DNA from: Blastocatellia bacterium
GTDB taxonomy: Bacteria; Acidobacteriota; Blastocatellia; Pyrinomonadales; Pyrinomonadaceae
Direction: 5' to 3'
Length of the DNA stretch: 30,952 nucleotides
Assembly (NCBI GenBank): GCA_003487805.1
Contig: DNNE01000212.1
Span: 62,672-93,623 of the forward strand
Position numbers and translations under genes: made by a program. Under the pieces are notes generated by a model. That model did not search any database and was not told the origin of the DNA. It saw only the letters and a list, made by a program, of their open reading frames with translations. Positions 6,710-14,544 of this stretch are shown here, in pieces (position 1 is the first letter of the stretch; the number at the start of each line of letters is the position of its first letter).

Positions 6710-8305
6710 ATGGAAACCAAAGGGACCTCTGCCAGGACAGCTAGTCTCCTTCGTAACTACATTAGCTTTGTCGGCGTTGCGATAGTCATCGCCAGTCTGG
6801 TTAGCGTTACGCTCCTGTTCCTGATCGAAATTACTTCGAACGGTGAGAATCCTTACCTCGGCATCCTAACCTACATTATCTTTCCGGCGATTCTGATATT
6901 TGGATTGTTGGTTGTCGTCGTTGGAATGATCGTGGAGCGGCGCCGTCGACGCAAGGGAGCGCCGCAGCAAATTGCCGCTTATCCAAAGCTCGATCTCAAT
7001 GACCCGCATGCTCGTCATGCGTTCTTTACGTTTCTTCTGGTGACTTTCTTCTTCGTTAGCGCGAGCGCGTTCGGCAGTTATCGGGCCTTTGAATACACTG
7101 AGTCGGTGGCCTTCTGTGGCACCACCTGTCACACGGTAATGAAGCCTGAATACACAGCATATTTAGCAGGCTCGCACGCCCGAGTACCTTGCGTTGGGTG
7201 CCATGTCGGTGGAGGCGCCGGCTGGTATGTCCGTTCAAAACTAACGGGTGCATACCAACTTTATTCAGTTACGTTCAATAAATATTCCCGACCAATCAAG
7301 AGTCCCGTGCTGAGTATGCGTCCTGCGCAAGGCACGTGTGAACAGTGCCATTGGCCTGAAAAATTTTATGGCCAGCAGATGAAAGTCTTCAATCGGTATG
7401 GCTATGACGAGCAGAACACGCTGCGCCAAAGACGCATGCTGATCAATGTCGGTGGCGGCAGCGCAACCACCGGGCTGGTCGCCGGCATTCACTGGCACAT
7501 GAACATTGCCAACGAAGTAACCTATGTCTCGACTGACGATCGACGCCAGGTAATTCCGTGGGTGCGAATCAAAGATCGACAAGGTAACGTCACCGAGTAC
7601 TACGATCGGACGCGACCGCCGACGCCGGAGCAACTTGCCAGCGGCAACAAGCGCCGGATGGACTGCGTCGATTGTCACAACCGGCCGGCGCACACCTATC
7701 AACCTCCGGACGTTGCCGTGGATCAAGCCTTCGTCGCGGGCCGATTAGATCCGTCGCTGCCTTACTTGAAGAAACAGGCCGTCGAAGCGCTGAGCAAGTC
7801 TTACGAAACTACCCCGGAAGCGGTGAACGGGATCGCCAGTAGTCTGAACGATTTCTATCGCACGAATTACCCCGATGTATATTCGCAGAAGCGACAGTTA
7901 ATCGATGGCGCGGTCACCGAACTTCAGCGCATCTTTCAGACTTATTTCTTCCCGGAAATGAAAACCGATTGGCAGGCGCATCCGAACAACATCGGGCACT
8001 TGTATTCCGCGGGCTGTTTTCGCTGTCATGATGGCGAGCACGTGAGCAGCGATGGCAAAGTGATCACAAACAACTGCAGTGTCTGTCACACGATGATCTA
8101 TGACTCGATGAACCCAACGGCTTCAGTAAAGATGGGACCCTTCGTCCATCCAATTGATTTGGGAGCGCTGGCCGAGCGCAAATGCGAGTTCTGTCACAAA
8201 GCCAACAAACCGTTTCAGCATCCTATCAATCTCGGCGACATCTCGCAGTTCCAATGCGTTGAGTGTCATCCGAAGACCCGAGACGCTCCGCAAATTACAA
8301 AATGA
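6710..8305 (+). CDS. Inner-membrane multiheme quinol oxidase, ImcH-like (NapC/NirT family)
   Basis: The 531-residue protein has three membrane segments (about 16-42, 50-75 and 104-126). A periplasmic part follows with CX3CH at C136 (CGTTCHTVMKPEY, the NapC/NrfH-type first heme) and CXXCH at C161, C210, C319, C436, C456, C492 and C516. The layout of three helices, a NapC/NirT core and a C-terminal heme extension resembles Geobacter ImcH, which passes electrons from menaquinol to periplasmic cytochromes. The eight sites here are one more than I recall for ImcH. The start at ATG 6710 has GGGGA about 10 bases upstream. Its place at the end of the cytochrome cluster fits the quinol-facing entry point of the chain. 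The family call is firm, but direction of electron flow and terminal acceptor are inference. Confidence 0.85.
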   Translation: METKGTSARTASLLRNYISFVGVAIVIASLVSVTLLFLIEITSNGENPYLGILTYIIFPAILIFGLLVVVVGMIVERRRRRKGAPQQIAAYPKLDLNDPHARHAFFTFLLVTFFFVSASAFGSYRAFEYTESVAFCGTTCHTVMKPEYTAYLAGSHARVPCVGCHVGGGAGWYVRSKLTGAYQLYSVTFNKYSRPIKSPVLSMRPAQGTCEQCHWPEKFYGQQMKVFNRYGYDEQNTLRQRRMLINVGGGSATTGLVAGIHWHMNIANEVTYVSTDDRRQVIPWVRIKDRQGNVTEYYDRTRPPTPEQLASGNKRRMDCVDCHNRPAHTYQPPDVAVDQAFVAGRLDPSLPYLKKQAVEALSKSYETTPEAVNGIASSLNDFYRTNYPDVYSQKRQLIDGAVTELQRIFQTYFFPEMKTDWQAHPNNIGHLYSAGCFRCHDGEHVSSDGKVITNNCSVCHTMIYDSMNPTASVKMGPFVHPIDLGALAERKCEFCHKANKPFQHPINLGDISQFQCVECHPKTRDAPQITK

Positions 8306-8315
8306 GGAAGTGTTT

Positions 8316-8341
8316 CGTTTAGAGGCCGCACTTGTGCGGCC
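8316..8341. repeat. Palindromic repeat family B, left half
   Basis: CGTTTAGA (8316-8323) is followed by a perfect hairpin GGCCGCAC/GTGCGGCC (8324-8341). It matches the left half of the 3478-3531 element with different but fully paired stem bases. The right half is absent. It starts 10 bases after the stop of the ImcH-like gene. Confidence 0.65.
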
Positions 8342-8355
8342 AATCGCGGCCGGAT

Positions 8356-8457
8356 GAGGTCAGTACCGGGAGCGGTAGCGACCGGGTCGCAGCTTTCCCA
8401 TTGAGCATTAGATTGCGAGGTTGTTACCCGGTCGCTGCTGCTCCCGGTACTGACCTC
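8356..8457. repeat. Long hairpin repeat, family C, between convergent genes
   Basis: Two 32-nt arms (8356-8387 and 8426-8457) pair throughout, with only two G-T pairs replacing Watson-Crick pairs, around a 38-nt loop. The arm core contains CAGTACCGGGAGCGGTAGCG. It lies between the ends of the ImcH-like gene (+) and the GCS2-CBS gene (-), so it could act as a two-way terminator. The core style is one I recall as repetitive in acidobacterial genomes. Confidence 0.75.
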
Positions 8458-8497
8458 GTAATGGTGCGATCTCGGACATCAATCGGCCAACTAAGCG

Positions 8498-10447
8498 TTA
8501 GGCATGCCGAGCTTTGGCTTTGTTGTTGGCCGGTGCCGCTTTGCCCAGCTGCTCTCTGAACAGTCGCGCTGCTCCGGCAAGAAAATCGTAAGAGGTGAGA
8601 ATCCCAACCAGTCTGCCATCGTCAACGACAGGCAGGCATCCGACGCGATTACTCTGCATGATCTCCAAAGCGTCGAGTGTCGGGGTGATGGACGAAATCG
8701 TTAGCGGATCATTCTTCATGATGTCGCGCACGGTCAGCGGTTTTTCCGTTTGCGATTGTCCGCGGCTGAGCAAATGCAGCAACGCGCGATGAGTCACCAG
8801 GCCGACCAGGCGGCCGTCGTCATCTTCGACGGGGACATGACGCACATGACGCCACTCCATGACGCTCGCGGCCAGATCGACCAGATCATCCGCGCGCACC
8901 GTGAAGAGATCCGTCGACATGAATTGACCCACCGTTTGGTATCCCGAACACCAATCGATATCTTCGCCGGGCCCAATGATTTCCCATTCGTGCACGGGCT
9001 TGCCCTCCTTTTGTTCCTGAAGCATGCGCGCCGCCAATTCTCGATAACGCAGAGCTTTCGGTTCCAGACTTTCCATCGACTTGAGCGACTTCAAAATCCA
9101 ACGCGCTCCGGTCTGCCGCGTCTTCACGCGCTCGTTGATAATCCCCAGGTACTTATCGATATCGTGCGCATCAACATTCGCCCCCTGCAATCCCTGGCGC
9201 GCGAGCGGCAGAAGGTGATCGCGAATCAGTGAAGCCGCCGAAGAAGTCTTACCGTCGAGCCAGGTCAGCTGCGCATGTAGATCGTATCGCGCCGCCGCGA
9301 AGAAGTTTGCCTTTGCATCATCAAAGCTCAAACGCCTGGTGATATCGCCGTATTCTGTTGGCAGCGCCAGCATCAATCCGGCGAAGAAGGCCGCATTCGC
9401 AACTTCATCGACGACGGTTGGACCAGCAGGCAACGCGCGATTTTCAATGCGCAAGTGGGCCACGCCGTTGGCTATGCCATAACACGCGCGGTTCCACGGC
9501 CAGACAGTGCCGTTGTGCATGAACAAAGCAGACAGAGCCGGCACTTCGCCACGGGCGAGCACTTCCAGCGAACTCTCCTCAGGCAGGCTGATCATGATCG
9601 GCCGGAAGCGCGTGACTTGATCGTGGAGCAATTCGAGCACGGAGTTTTTCAACCAGCGCTCGCCGAAGCCGACGCGGGTCGGCATGCTGCGCGCAAGTTG
9701 AGTTCGCGAGCGCGCGTCCGCGGAATGCTGAAAGAGTGCGAGTCTGGTTTCCTGCCAGAGCCGTTTGCCGAACAAAATCGGTGAGTTGACTGCGGCAGCC
9801 AGCACGGGCGCGGAAATCGCCTGGGCGATATTATAAGCGGCGGCAAATTCGCGTGGCCCAACCTGGAAATGAATCTGAAAGCTGGTGTTGCACGACTCCA
9901 TCATCATGTTGTCATGTTCAATTTGCAGCTCGTCCAGGCCTTTGATGTGAATTGAGAAAGGTCCGCCACGTGAAGCGGTAACGGCGCGATTCAATTCGTG
10001 ATATCGCGGGTTCGGCGTCAGATTATCGAGCGTCAAATCCGACTGACGAAGCGTCGGCAGAATGCCGGCCAACAACACGTCAGCATCGAACCGGGCCGCG
10101 CTCTCCTTCGTTTTCCTTAACAGCTCATTCAGTTCCTGTTCGACGGACGCGAAACACTTGCTCGCAATCAATCGCGGCGTGAGGTTGGCTTCCAGATTGA
10201 AACGCGCGATTTCTGTCGTCAGACGAGAATCAGATATGCCTTCGAGCACTTCCATCGCCAAGGGCGCCGGCCGCAGGTCTCGATCAACGAGAAACATTTC
10301 CTGCTCCGCGCCGATACGATTGGTCCCGCTTTCAATCATGTCGTGGTCGATCATGTAATCCAGCGCGCGCAGGTCGTCGAGCACGGCGCTCATGAAGGCC
10401 TGCAATTGTTGCCGATCGAAATTTTGCTCTACTTCGTGTTGACCCAT
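8498..10447 (-). CDS. GCS2-family glutamate-cysteine-ligase-like enzyme fused to two CBS domains
   Basis: From ATG 10447 (MGQHEVEQ) the product is 649 residues. Residues 1 to about 450 are a GCS2 (YbdK-type) carboxylate-amine ligase domain, with RIGAEQEMF (44-52) for ATP/Mg2+ binding, IEHDNMMMESCNTSFQIHFQ and RIENRALPAGPT as family landmarks. A linker leads to CBS1 (506-560) and CBS2 (572-635), each with the usual pattern around HVPVEDDDGRLVGLVTHRAL and CLPVVDDGRLVGILTS. CBS pairs bind adenine nucleotides, so gamma-glutamyl ligase activity may be tuned by energy charge (inference). The frame stays open 84 codons further upstream, but that part looks non-coding. No clear ribosome site precedes 10447. 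The in vivo substrate may be cysteine or another amine. Confidence 0.85.
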   Translation of the reverse strand: MGQHEVEQNFDRQQLQAFMSAVLDDLRALDYMIDHDMIESGTNRIGAEQEMFLVDRDLRPAPLAMEVLEGISDSRLTTEIARFNLEANLTPRLIASKCFASVEQELNELLRKTKESAARFDADVLLAGILPTLRQSDLTLDNLTPNPRYHELNRAVTASRGGPFSIHIKGLDELQIEHDNMMMESCNTSFQIHFQVGPREFAAAYNIAQAISAPVLAAAVNSPILFGKRLWQETRLALFQHSADARSRTQLARSMPTRVGFGERWLKNSVLELLHDQVTRFRPIMISLPEESSLEVLARGEVPALSALFMHNGTVWPWNRACYGIANGVAHLRIENRALPAGPTVVDEVANAAFFAGLMLALPTEYGDITRRLSFDDAKANFFAAARYDLHAQLTWLDGKTSSAASLIRDHLLPLARQGLQGANVDAHDIDKYLGIINERVKTRQTGARWILKSLKSMESLEPKALRYRELAARMLQEQKEGKPVHEWEIIGPGEDIDWCSGYQTVGQFMSTDLFTVRADDLVDLAASVMEWRHVRHVPVEDDDGRLVGLVTHRALLHLLSRGQSQTEKPLTVRDIMKNDPLTISSITPTLDALEIMQSNRVGCLPVVDDGRLVGILTSYDFLAGAARLFREQLGKAAPANNKAKARHA

Positions 10448-10766
10448 GATTGTCGGCGCAGAACCAGATGAAATATGCGCGGGGCGCGCACACCCTCGTT
10501 TCGGTATCGATACCTGGAAGGCGAGCAACTCGCGTACCCGCTCGCTATTGAAGATTGGTTTAGAAAGCGGCCACTTGAAGGCGCGGCGCCGCTCATCTGC
10601 GGTGAAAACCCACAAGTTTCTGAGTGAATTCACGCAAATTATTGGCGACTCGACAGAGCATTCGCGATGGCTGTTGGCGCATTCGCACGGCATAAGCATT
10701 GCTCATTACGGCTTAAAACCACGCATGATGGTGCTTAGGCGGCCACATTTTTTTCAGCAGTAGAAC
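10448..10766. other. Divergent intergenic region, no gene seen
   Basis: This 319-base gap lies between the divergent starts of the GCS2-CBS gene and the small Cys/His protein, and so must hold both promoters. The open frame running in from the left is the unlikely N-terminal extension of the ligase (Arg/Cys-rich, no family resemblance). No convincing -35/-10 pair, riboswitch or repeat was recognised. Confidence 0.5.
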
Positions 10767-11126
10767 ATGAGTAAAGACGAGCGCGACATTCTTGAGTTGC
10801 TGAAGACGGAACTCGACTTCATCGAAAAGGGCGGCTATGGCCGGTCGGTGCGGACGCCTTGGAAACCAACCTCGTCGTTTCGTGATTCATTGACGTGCGT
10901 GAACTACGCGCTGCCAGAGAAGACGCATCCCTGCTCGGAATGTCATCTGATCGACTTTGTGCCGCGCGAAAAGCAGAGTGACGAGCTTCCCTGCCATGCA
11001 ATTCCTTTGAACGCCGCCGGAGACACCGTCGAAAGTCTCGAAGGTAACGAAGCAAAGCTGCATGAAGTGCTGAAGGATTGGATGCGCGCGAAGATTGAAG
11101 AAATCGAAGTTGAACGGAGCCACTAG
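10767..11126 (+). CDS. Small cytoplasmic Cys/His protein, conserved hypothetical
   Basis: The 119-residue protein has acidic/basic helical ends and a central Cys/His region: C44, CSECH (C56, C59, H60) and PCHAIPLN (C76, H77). No signal peptide or membrane segment is present, so CSECH is more likely a zinc or iron-sulfur site than a c-type heme. The N-terminal pattern (DILELLKTELDFIEKGGYGRS, then PWKPT and an F-D region) feels like a conserved acidobacterial family, but I cannot name it. It diverges from the GCS2-CBS gene, which may hint at a shared thiol or metal context. No Shine-Dalgarno sequence is visible, only a T-run and CAGTAGAAC before the ATG. Confidence 0.7.
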   Translation: MSKDERDILELLKTELDFIEKGGYGRSVRTPWKPTSSFRDSLTCVNYALPEKTHPCSECHLIDFVPREKQSDELPCHAIPLNAAGDTVESLEGNEAKLHEVLKDWMRAKIEEIEVERSH

Positions 11127-11309
11127 CGCCGCGGAAAATCCCGCAGTTCTCTTAAATGAGTGAGGAGGATTGCGCACCGCTGCGGCCGAAAGGCTCGAAA
11201 ATCCGCAAGCCAATCGCAAGCACGCGGTTTGCAATACGTACGTGGGCCGTAAGTGAGTTTGCCGCACCCTGGGGTTACACCGACCTCCGGGAAGGCGGCC
11301 TTATTGCCT

Positions 11310-11315
11310 TATAAT
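11310..11315 (+). promoter_or_regulatory. Possible -10 element of the response-regulator gene
   Basis: A perfect TATAAT lies 11-16 bases before ATG 11326. No good -35 is found 16-18 bases upstream (the region is CTCCGGGAAGG). If used, the mRNA leader would be only a few bases long, in line with the lack of a ribosome binding site for this gene. Confidence 0.35.
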
Positions 11316-11325
11316 CGCAGTCGTC

Positions 11326-12762
11326 ATGAGAGCGACTGGAAAGCGGGAAAAGGATCTGAAGACAAACAAGGAAAGAATCCTCGTCGTCGACGACGAGAAG
11401 ATGATTCGCTGGTCGCTCGGCGAGGCGCTGCGCGGTTGGGGCTTCGTCCCAGTCGAAGCCGCCACGGCCGGCGATGGGATCGCGGCGTTTGAAGCAGAAC
11501 CGCCTGCCGCAGTGTTACTCGACATCAATCTGCCTGACGGTTCGGGCCTGGACGTTCTGCGCAAACTGAGGCAGCGCGAACCGGAGGCGGTGATCATCAT
11601 GATCACGGCGAACGTGCTGGTCGATGAAACGATCGCGGCCTTGCGTGGCGGTGCGTATGATTTTATCGGCAAGCCAATCAATCTTGAAGAACTCCACGTC
11701 GCTATTCGCAACGGGATCGAAGCCAGCCAGCTGCGTCGCGAAGTAAATCTTATTCGGCGTGAGCGCTCGCGACAGTTCAGCTTCGATCAAATCATCGGAC
11801 AATCGCCGGCGATCCGCGAGATGCTGGCCATGTCGCAGAAGGTGGCCGAGAGCGAAGTCTCGTCTGTCTTGCTGCAGGGGGAATCAGGCACGGGCAAAGA
11901 TCTGGTAGCGAAAGCGATTCACTATCATTCGAATCGTTCCGATGGACCATTCGTGGCGATCAATTGCGCGGCGTTGCCGGGCACGCTGATCGAAAGCGAG
12001 TTGTTCGGTTACGAGAAGGGCGCTTTCACCGACGCCAAGGCCCGCAAGGAAGGAATGTTCGAGCAAGCTGAGGGCGGCACCCTCCTGCTTGACGAGATAG
12101 GTGAACTGGAACTGAGTCTGCAAGCCAAACTGTTGCGGGTGCTCGAAGAAGGTGCGTTCCGGCGTGTGGGCGGATTGAAGGATATTCCCTTCGACGCGCG
12201 CATCATCGCGGCATCGAATCGAGATTTAAAACGAGAGAGCGAGAATGGACGTTTCCGGCTCGATCTTTATTATCGCTTGTCTGTAATTCAGATAGACATT
12301 CCCGCGCTGCGCGAGCGCGGCGACGATGTCTTGCTGCTCGCCGAATATTACATCGAATCTTTTGGCGAACGGCTCCGTAAGCGCATCACCGGAATTTCTC
12401 CCGAAGTGGCCAAAGCATTTCGTCAGTACGATTGGCCGGGAAACGTTCGCGAGCTTCGTAACGTAATCGAGCGCGCGATGATCCTGGAGGACGACGATGT
12501 GATTACGATGAAGTACATTCCTCGTCCCGTTTCTGGCGGCGCCTCATTGGATCACTCGTCGCCTGACGGTCGCGGAGCGGAACTGTTTCACCTGCCGCCC
12601 GGCGGCGTATCACTCGACGAAGTAGAAATGTCTCTGGTGCGTCAGGCCATCGACCGGAGCGGCGGCAATCAAACAAAAGCCGCGGAAATGTTGAGCATCT
12701 CGCGCGATCAACTGCGGTACCGGTTGAAGAAGCTGGAAGAGAGTGCCGCGCTTCCAGGATAG
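11326..12762 (+). CDS. NtrC-family sigma-54-type response regulator
   Basis: The 478-residue protein has three domains. The receiver (17-130) has acidic D22-D23, phosphoacceptor D66 in LLDINLPDGSG, T94 and K116. The AAA+ domain (about 155-385) has Walker A GESGTGKD (185-192) and Walker B GGTLLLDEIGEL (250-261). A Fis-type helix-turn-helix (about 435-475) ends in GGNQTKAAEMLSISRDQLRY. The sigma-54 contact loop reads GAFTDA (232-237) rather than GAFTGA. It would activate sigma-54 promoters when phosphorylated, most likely by the PAS kinase 112 bases downstream. No ribosome site precedes the ATG. Target genes are not apparent in the window. Confidence 0.92.
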   Translation: MRATGKREKDLKTNKERILVVDDEKMIRWSLGEALRGWGFVPVEAATAGDGIAAFEAEPPAAVLLDINLPDGSGLDVLRKLRQREPEAVIIMITANVLVDETIAALRGGAYDFIGKPINLEELHVAIRNGIEASQLRREVNLIRRERSRQFSFDQIIGQSPAIREMLAMSQKVAESEVSSVLLQGESGTGKDLVAKAIHYHSNRSDGPFVAINCAALPGTLIESELFGYEKGAFTDAKARKEGMFEQAEGGTLLLDEIGELELSLQAKLLRVLEEGAFRRVGGLKDIPFDARIIAASNRDLKRESENGRFRLDLYYRLSVIQIDIPALRERGDDVLLLAEYYIESFGERLRKRITGISPEVAKAFRQYDWPGNVRELRNVIERAMILEDDDVITMKYIPRPVSGGASLDHSSPDGRGAELFHLPPGGVSLDEVEMSLVRQAIDRSGGNQTKAAEMLSISRDQLRYRLKKLEESAALPG

Positions 12763-12780
12763 CCTGGTTGCAGATAGATT

Positions 12781-12831
12781 GTGGCACGCGCATCTTGCGC
12801 GTGATTCACGGGGGGGGGGCGCCCGTGCCAC
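12781..12831. repeat. Palindromic repeat family G with a ten-G run
   Basis: GTGGCACG (12781-12788) and CGTGCCAC (12824-12831) are perfect inverted ends. Inside are the hairpin CACGCGC/GCGCGTG (12785-12803) and a run of ten G (12810-12819) followed by CGCCCGTG. It sits 44 bases before the start of the kinase gene. Confidence 0.7.
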
Positions 12832-12874
12832 GCCTGGCCTTGATCCTTATTCAGTTCCTTCTTAATCTAATCGC

Positions 12875-14398
12875 GTGAAGCGCGTAAATCCCTCGTCCAC
12901 TACTCCAAAAAGAAAACCCCGTGCGGCTACTGAGATGGCGCTCACCGAATCTCTCAAGGATATCGCTGACATAAAATTCGCGCTCGATCAGTCGACGATC
13001 GTCGCGATTACCGATCAGCGTGGCATCATCAATTATGTGAACGACGCTTTTTGTCGCATCTCGAAATATTCGCGCGAAGAGCTGCTGGGCCAGGACCATC
13101 GCCTAATCAATTCCGGTTATCACCAGGAAGAGTTCATTCGAAACCTCTGGACCACGATTGCCGCCGGACAGGTCTGGCAAGGCGAACTCCGCAATCGCGC
13201 CAAGGACGGCAGCATCTATTGGGTCAATACCACCATCGTTCCGTTTCTCGATCAGGACGGCAAACCTTATCAGTACGTCGCGATTCGTCACGACATCACG
13301 CAGTTGAAGCTTGCCGAAGAACAAGTCAGGCAGCAGGCGGACCTGTTGGACAAATCGCAGGACGCAATCCTGGTTCGTGACATGGACGATCGGATCATTT
13401 ATTGGAACAAGAGCGCCGAGCGCTTGTACGGTTGGCGGGCCGACGAGGTCATCGGCAAGAAGACGCCCGACTTTTTGTTCAAGCCGACTCCCCCGAACTA
13501 TGGCGAGGCTCAGAAGGCCCTGCTGGCGCATGACGAATGGCGTGGCGAGTTCAATCAAATTACTAAAGACGGAAAAGAACTGATCGTCGAGACTCGCTGG
13601 ACGCTGGTGCGCGATGAGCAGGGGAAGCCGTTTCAAAAAATGGTTGTGAACACGGACGTGACGGAACGTAACCGCTTACAAGGCGAACTCCAACGCGCGG
13701 CGCAACTGTCTGTCGTCGGCGAATTGGCCGCAGGATTGGCCCACGAGATCAAGAATCCATTGGCTGGAATTCAAGGGACGGTGGACATTTTGATCCGGCG
13801 CCGCGACAAAAATGATCCGGAGCGTGAAGCTTTGGAGGGCATTCGTCACGAAGTCGAGCGGATCGATGCCACCGTGCGGGCACTGCTGGATCGCGCGCGG
13901 CCGCGGGCACTCAATCCGGCGAAAACTTCGTTAACTGAGTTGACGACGACAGCCGTGACGGTCGCGCGCTCGCAAGCGATCGGCGCGGCTGCCAGCGGTC
14001 GCCGCATCCAGATAGAATTTGAGGCTCCCGCGGAAGATCTGATCGTTCATGCGGACGCGGCACAGATCGAAGACGCCATTCTGAATTTGGTTCTTAATGC
14101 TATCGAAGCGATCGAAGAAGAGGGACGTATCACGGTAAGTATCCGGCAGGAAGAGACTGAAGATCGCGGCGAAGAAGCGATCATCGAAGTTGCGGACACA
14201 GGCCATGGAATAAGCGAAGAAAATCTTAGCCGCATCTTCAACACTTTCTACACCACCACTAAGGGCGGCACGGGCCTTGGGTTGCCGGCGGTGCGCCGCA
14301 TCGCGCGCGCGCATGGCGGCAGAGTAGAAGCCGCCTCGACCCCCGGCGCCGGCTCGACGTTTCGGATTCATTTGCCGCTGGGTGATGAGGGGCGCTAG
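12875..14398 (+). CDS. PAS-PAS sensor histidine kinase, NtrB-like, cytoplasmic
   Basis: The 507-residue protein has two PAS domains (about 30-145 and 155-265). The first has YVNDAFCRISKYSREELLG, typical of flavin- or heme-binding PAS folds but not diagnostic. HisKA has H290 in AAGLAHEIKNPLAG. The HATPase part has N box LVLNAIEAI, G1 VADTGHGIS and G2 GGTGLGLPAV. There is no membrane segment, so it senses a cytoplasmic signal. GTG 12875 is the called start. ATG 12935 is an alternative that would remove a basic 20-residue tail, and neither has a Shine-Dalgarno sequence. It follows the NtrC-type regulator and is the likely partner kinase. The HEIKNP H-box is that of the NtrB class. Confidence 0.92.
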   Translation: MKRVNPSSTTPKRKPRAATEMALTESLKDIADIKFALDQSTIVAITDQRGIINYVNDAFCRISKYSREELLGQDHRLINSGYHQEEFIRNLWTTIAAGQVWQGELRNRAKDGSIYWVNTTIVPFLDQDGKPYQYVAIRHDITQLKLAEEQVRQQADLLDKSQDAILVRDMDDRIIYWNKSAERLYGWRADEVIGKKTPDFLFKPTPPNYGEAQKALLAHDEWRGEFNQITKDGKELIVETRWTLVRDEQGKPFQKMVVNTDVTERNRLQGELQRAAQLSVVGELAAGLAHEIKNPLAGIQGTVDILIRRRDKNDPEREALEGIRHEVERIDATVRALLDRARPRALNPAKTSLTELTTTAVTVARSQAIGAAASGRRIQIEFEAPAEDLIVHADAAQIEDAILNLVLNAIEAIEEEGRITVSIRQEETEDRGEEAIIEVADTGHGISEENLSRIFNTFYTTTKGGTGLGLPAVRRIARAHGGRVEAASTPGAGSTFRIHLPLGDEGR

Positions 14399-14435
14399 CG
14401 CGGGATCGATCGAATAAGCGGTGTCGCTGAGGATT

Positions 14436-14537
14436 GGACAGGATTAACAAGATTTACAAGATTGACCAAGAAGGCTTAGAGACCGAGCCAGACCAGTGTT
14501 TTGATCTTTAATCCTGTTCATCTTGTAAATTCTGTCC
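14436..14537. repeat. Palindromic repeat family E (GGACAGGATT type) at a convergent junction
   Basis: Two 28-nt arms (14436-14463 and 14510-14537) are complementary at 23 of 28 positions around a 46-nt centre. The left arm begins GGACAGGATTAACAAGATTT and the right arm ends AAATTCTGTCC. It separates the kinase gene (+) from the acyltransferase gene (-) and could serve as a two-way terminator. Related sequences are, from memory, common intergenic repeats in several phyla. Confidence 0.7.
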
Positions 14538-14544
14538 ATTAACT

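Noticed and set aside
10448..10699. 84-codon N-terminal extension of the GCS2-CBS protein
   Set aside because: Its Cys/Arg-rich sequence has no domain match, and the known family begins near MGQHEV. The region is needed for two divergent promoters.
10932..10946. CSECH in the small protein at 10767-11126 as a c-type heme site
   Set aside because: There is no signal peptide or membrane anchor, so the protein should stay in the cytoplasm, where c-type heme is not attached.
11127..11309. Possible RNA gene or riboswitch in the GC-rich gap before the response regulator
   Set aside because: Only short stems such as GCGG/CCGC were found, without a conserved core I could recognise.
12782..12798. Sigma-54 -24/-12 promoter (TGGCACG ... 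TTGC) before the kinase gene
   Set aside because: Twelve bases separate GG and GC rather than the required ten, and the sequence is explained as part of the palindromic repeat.
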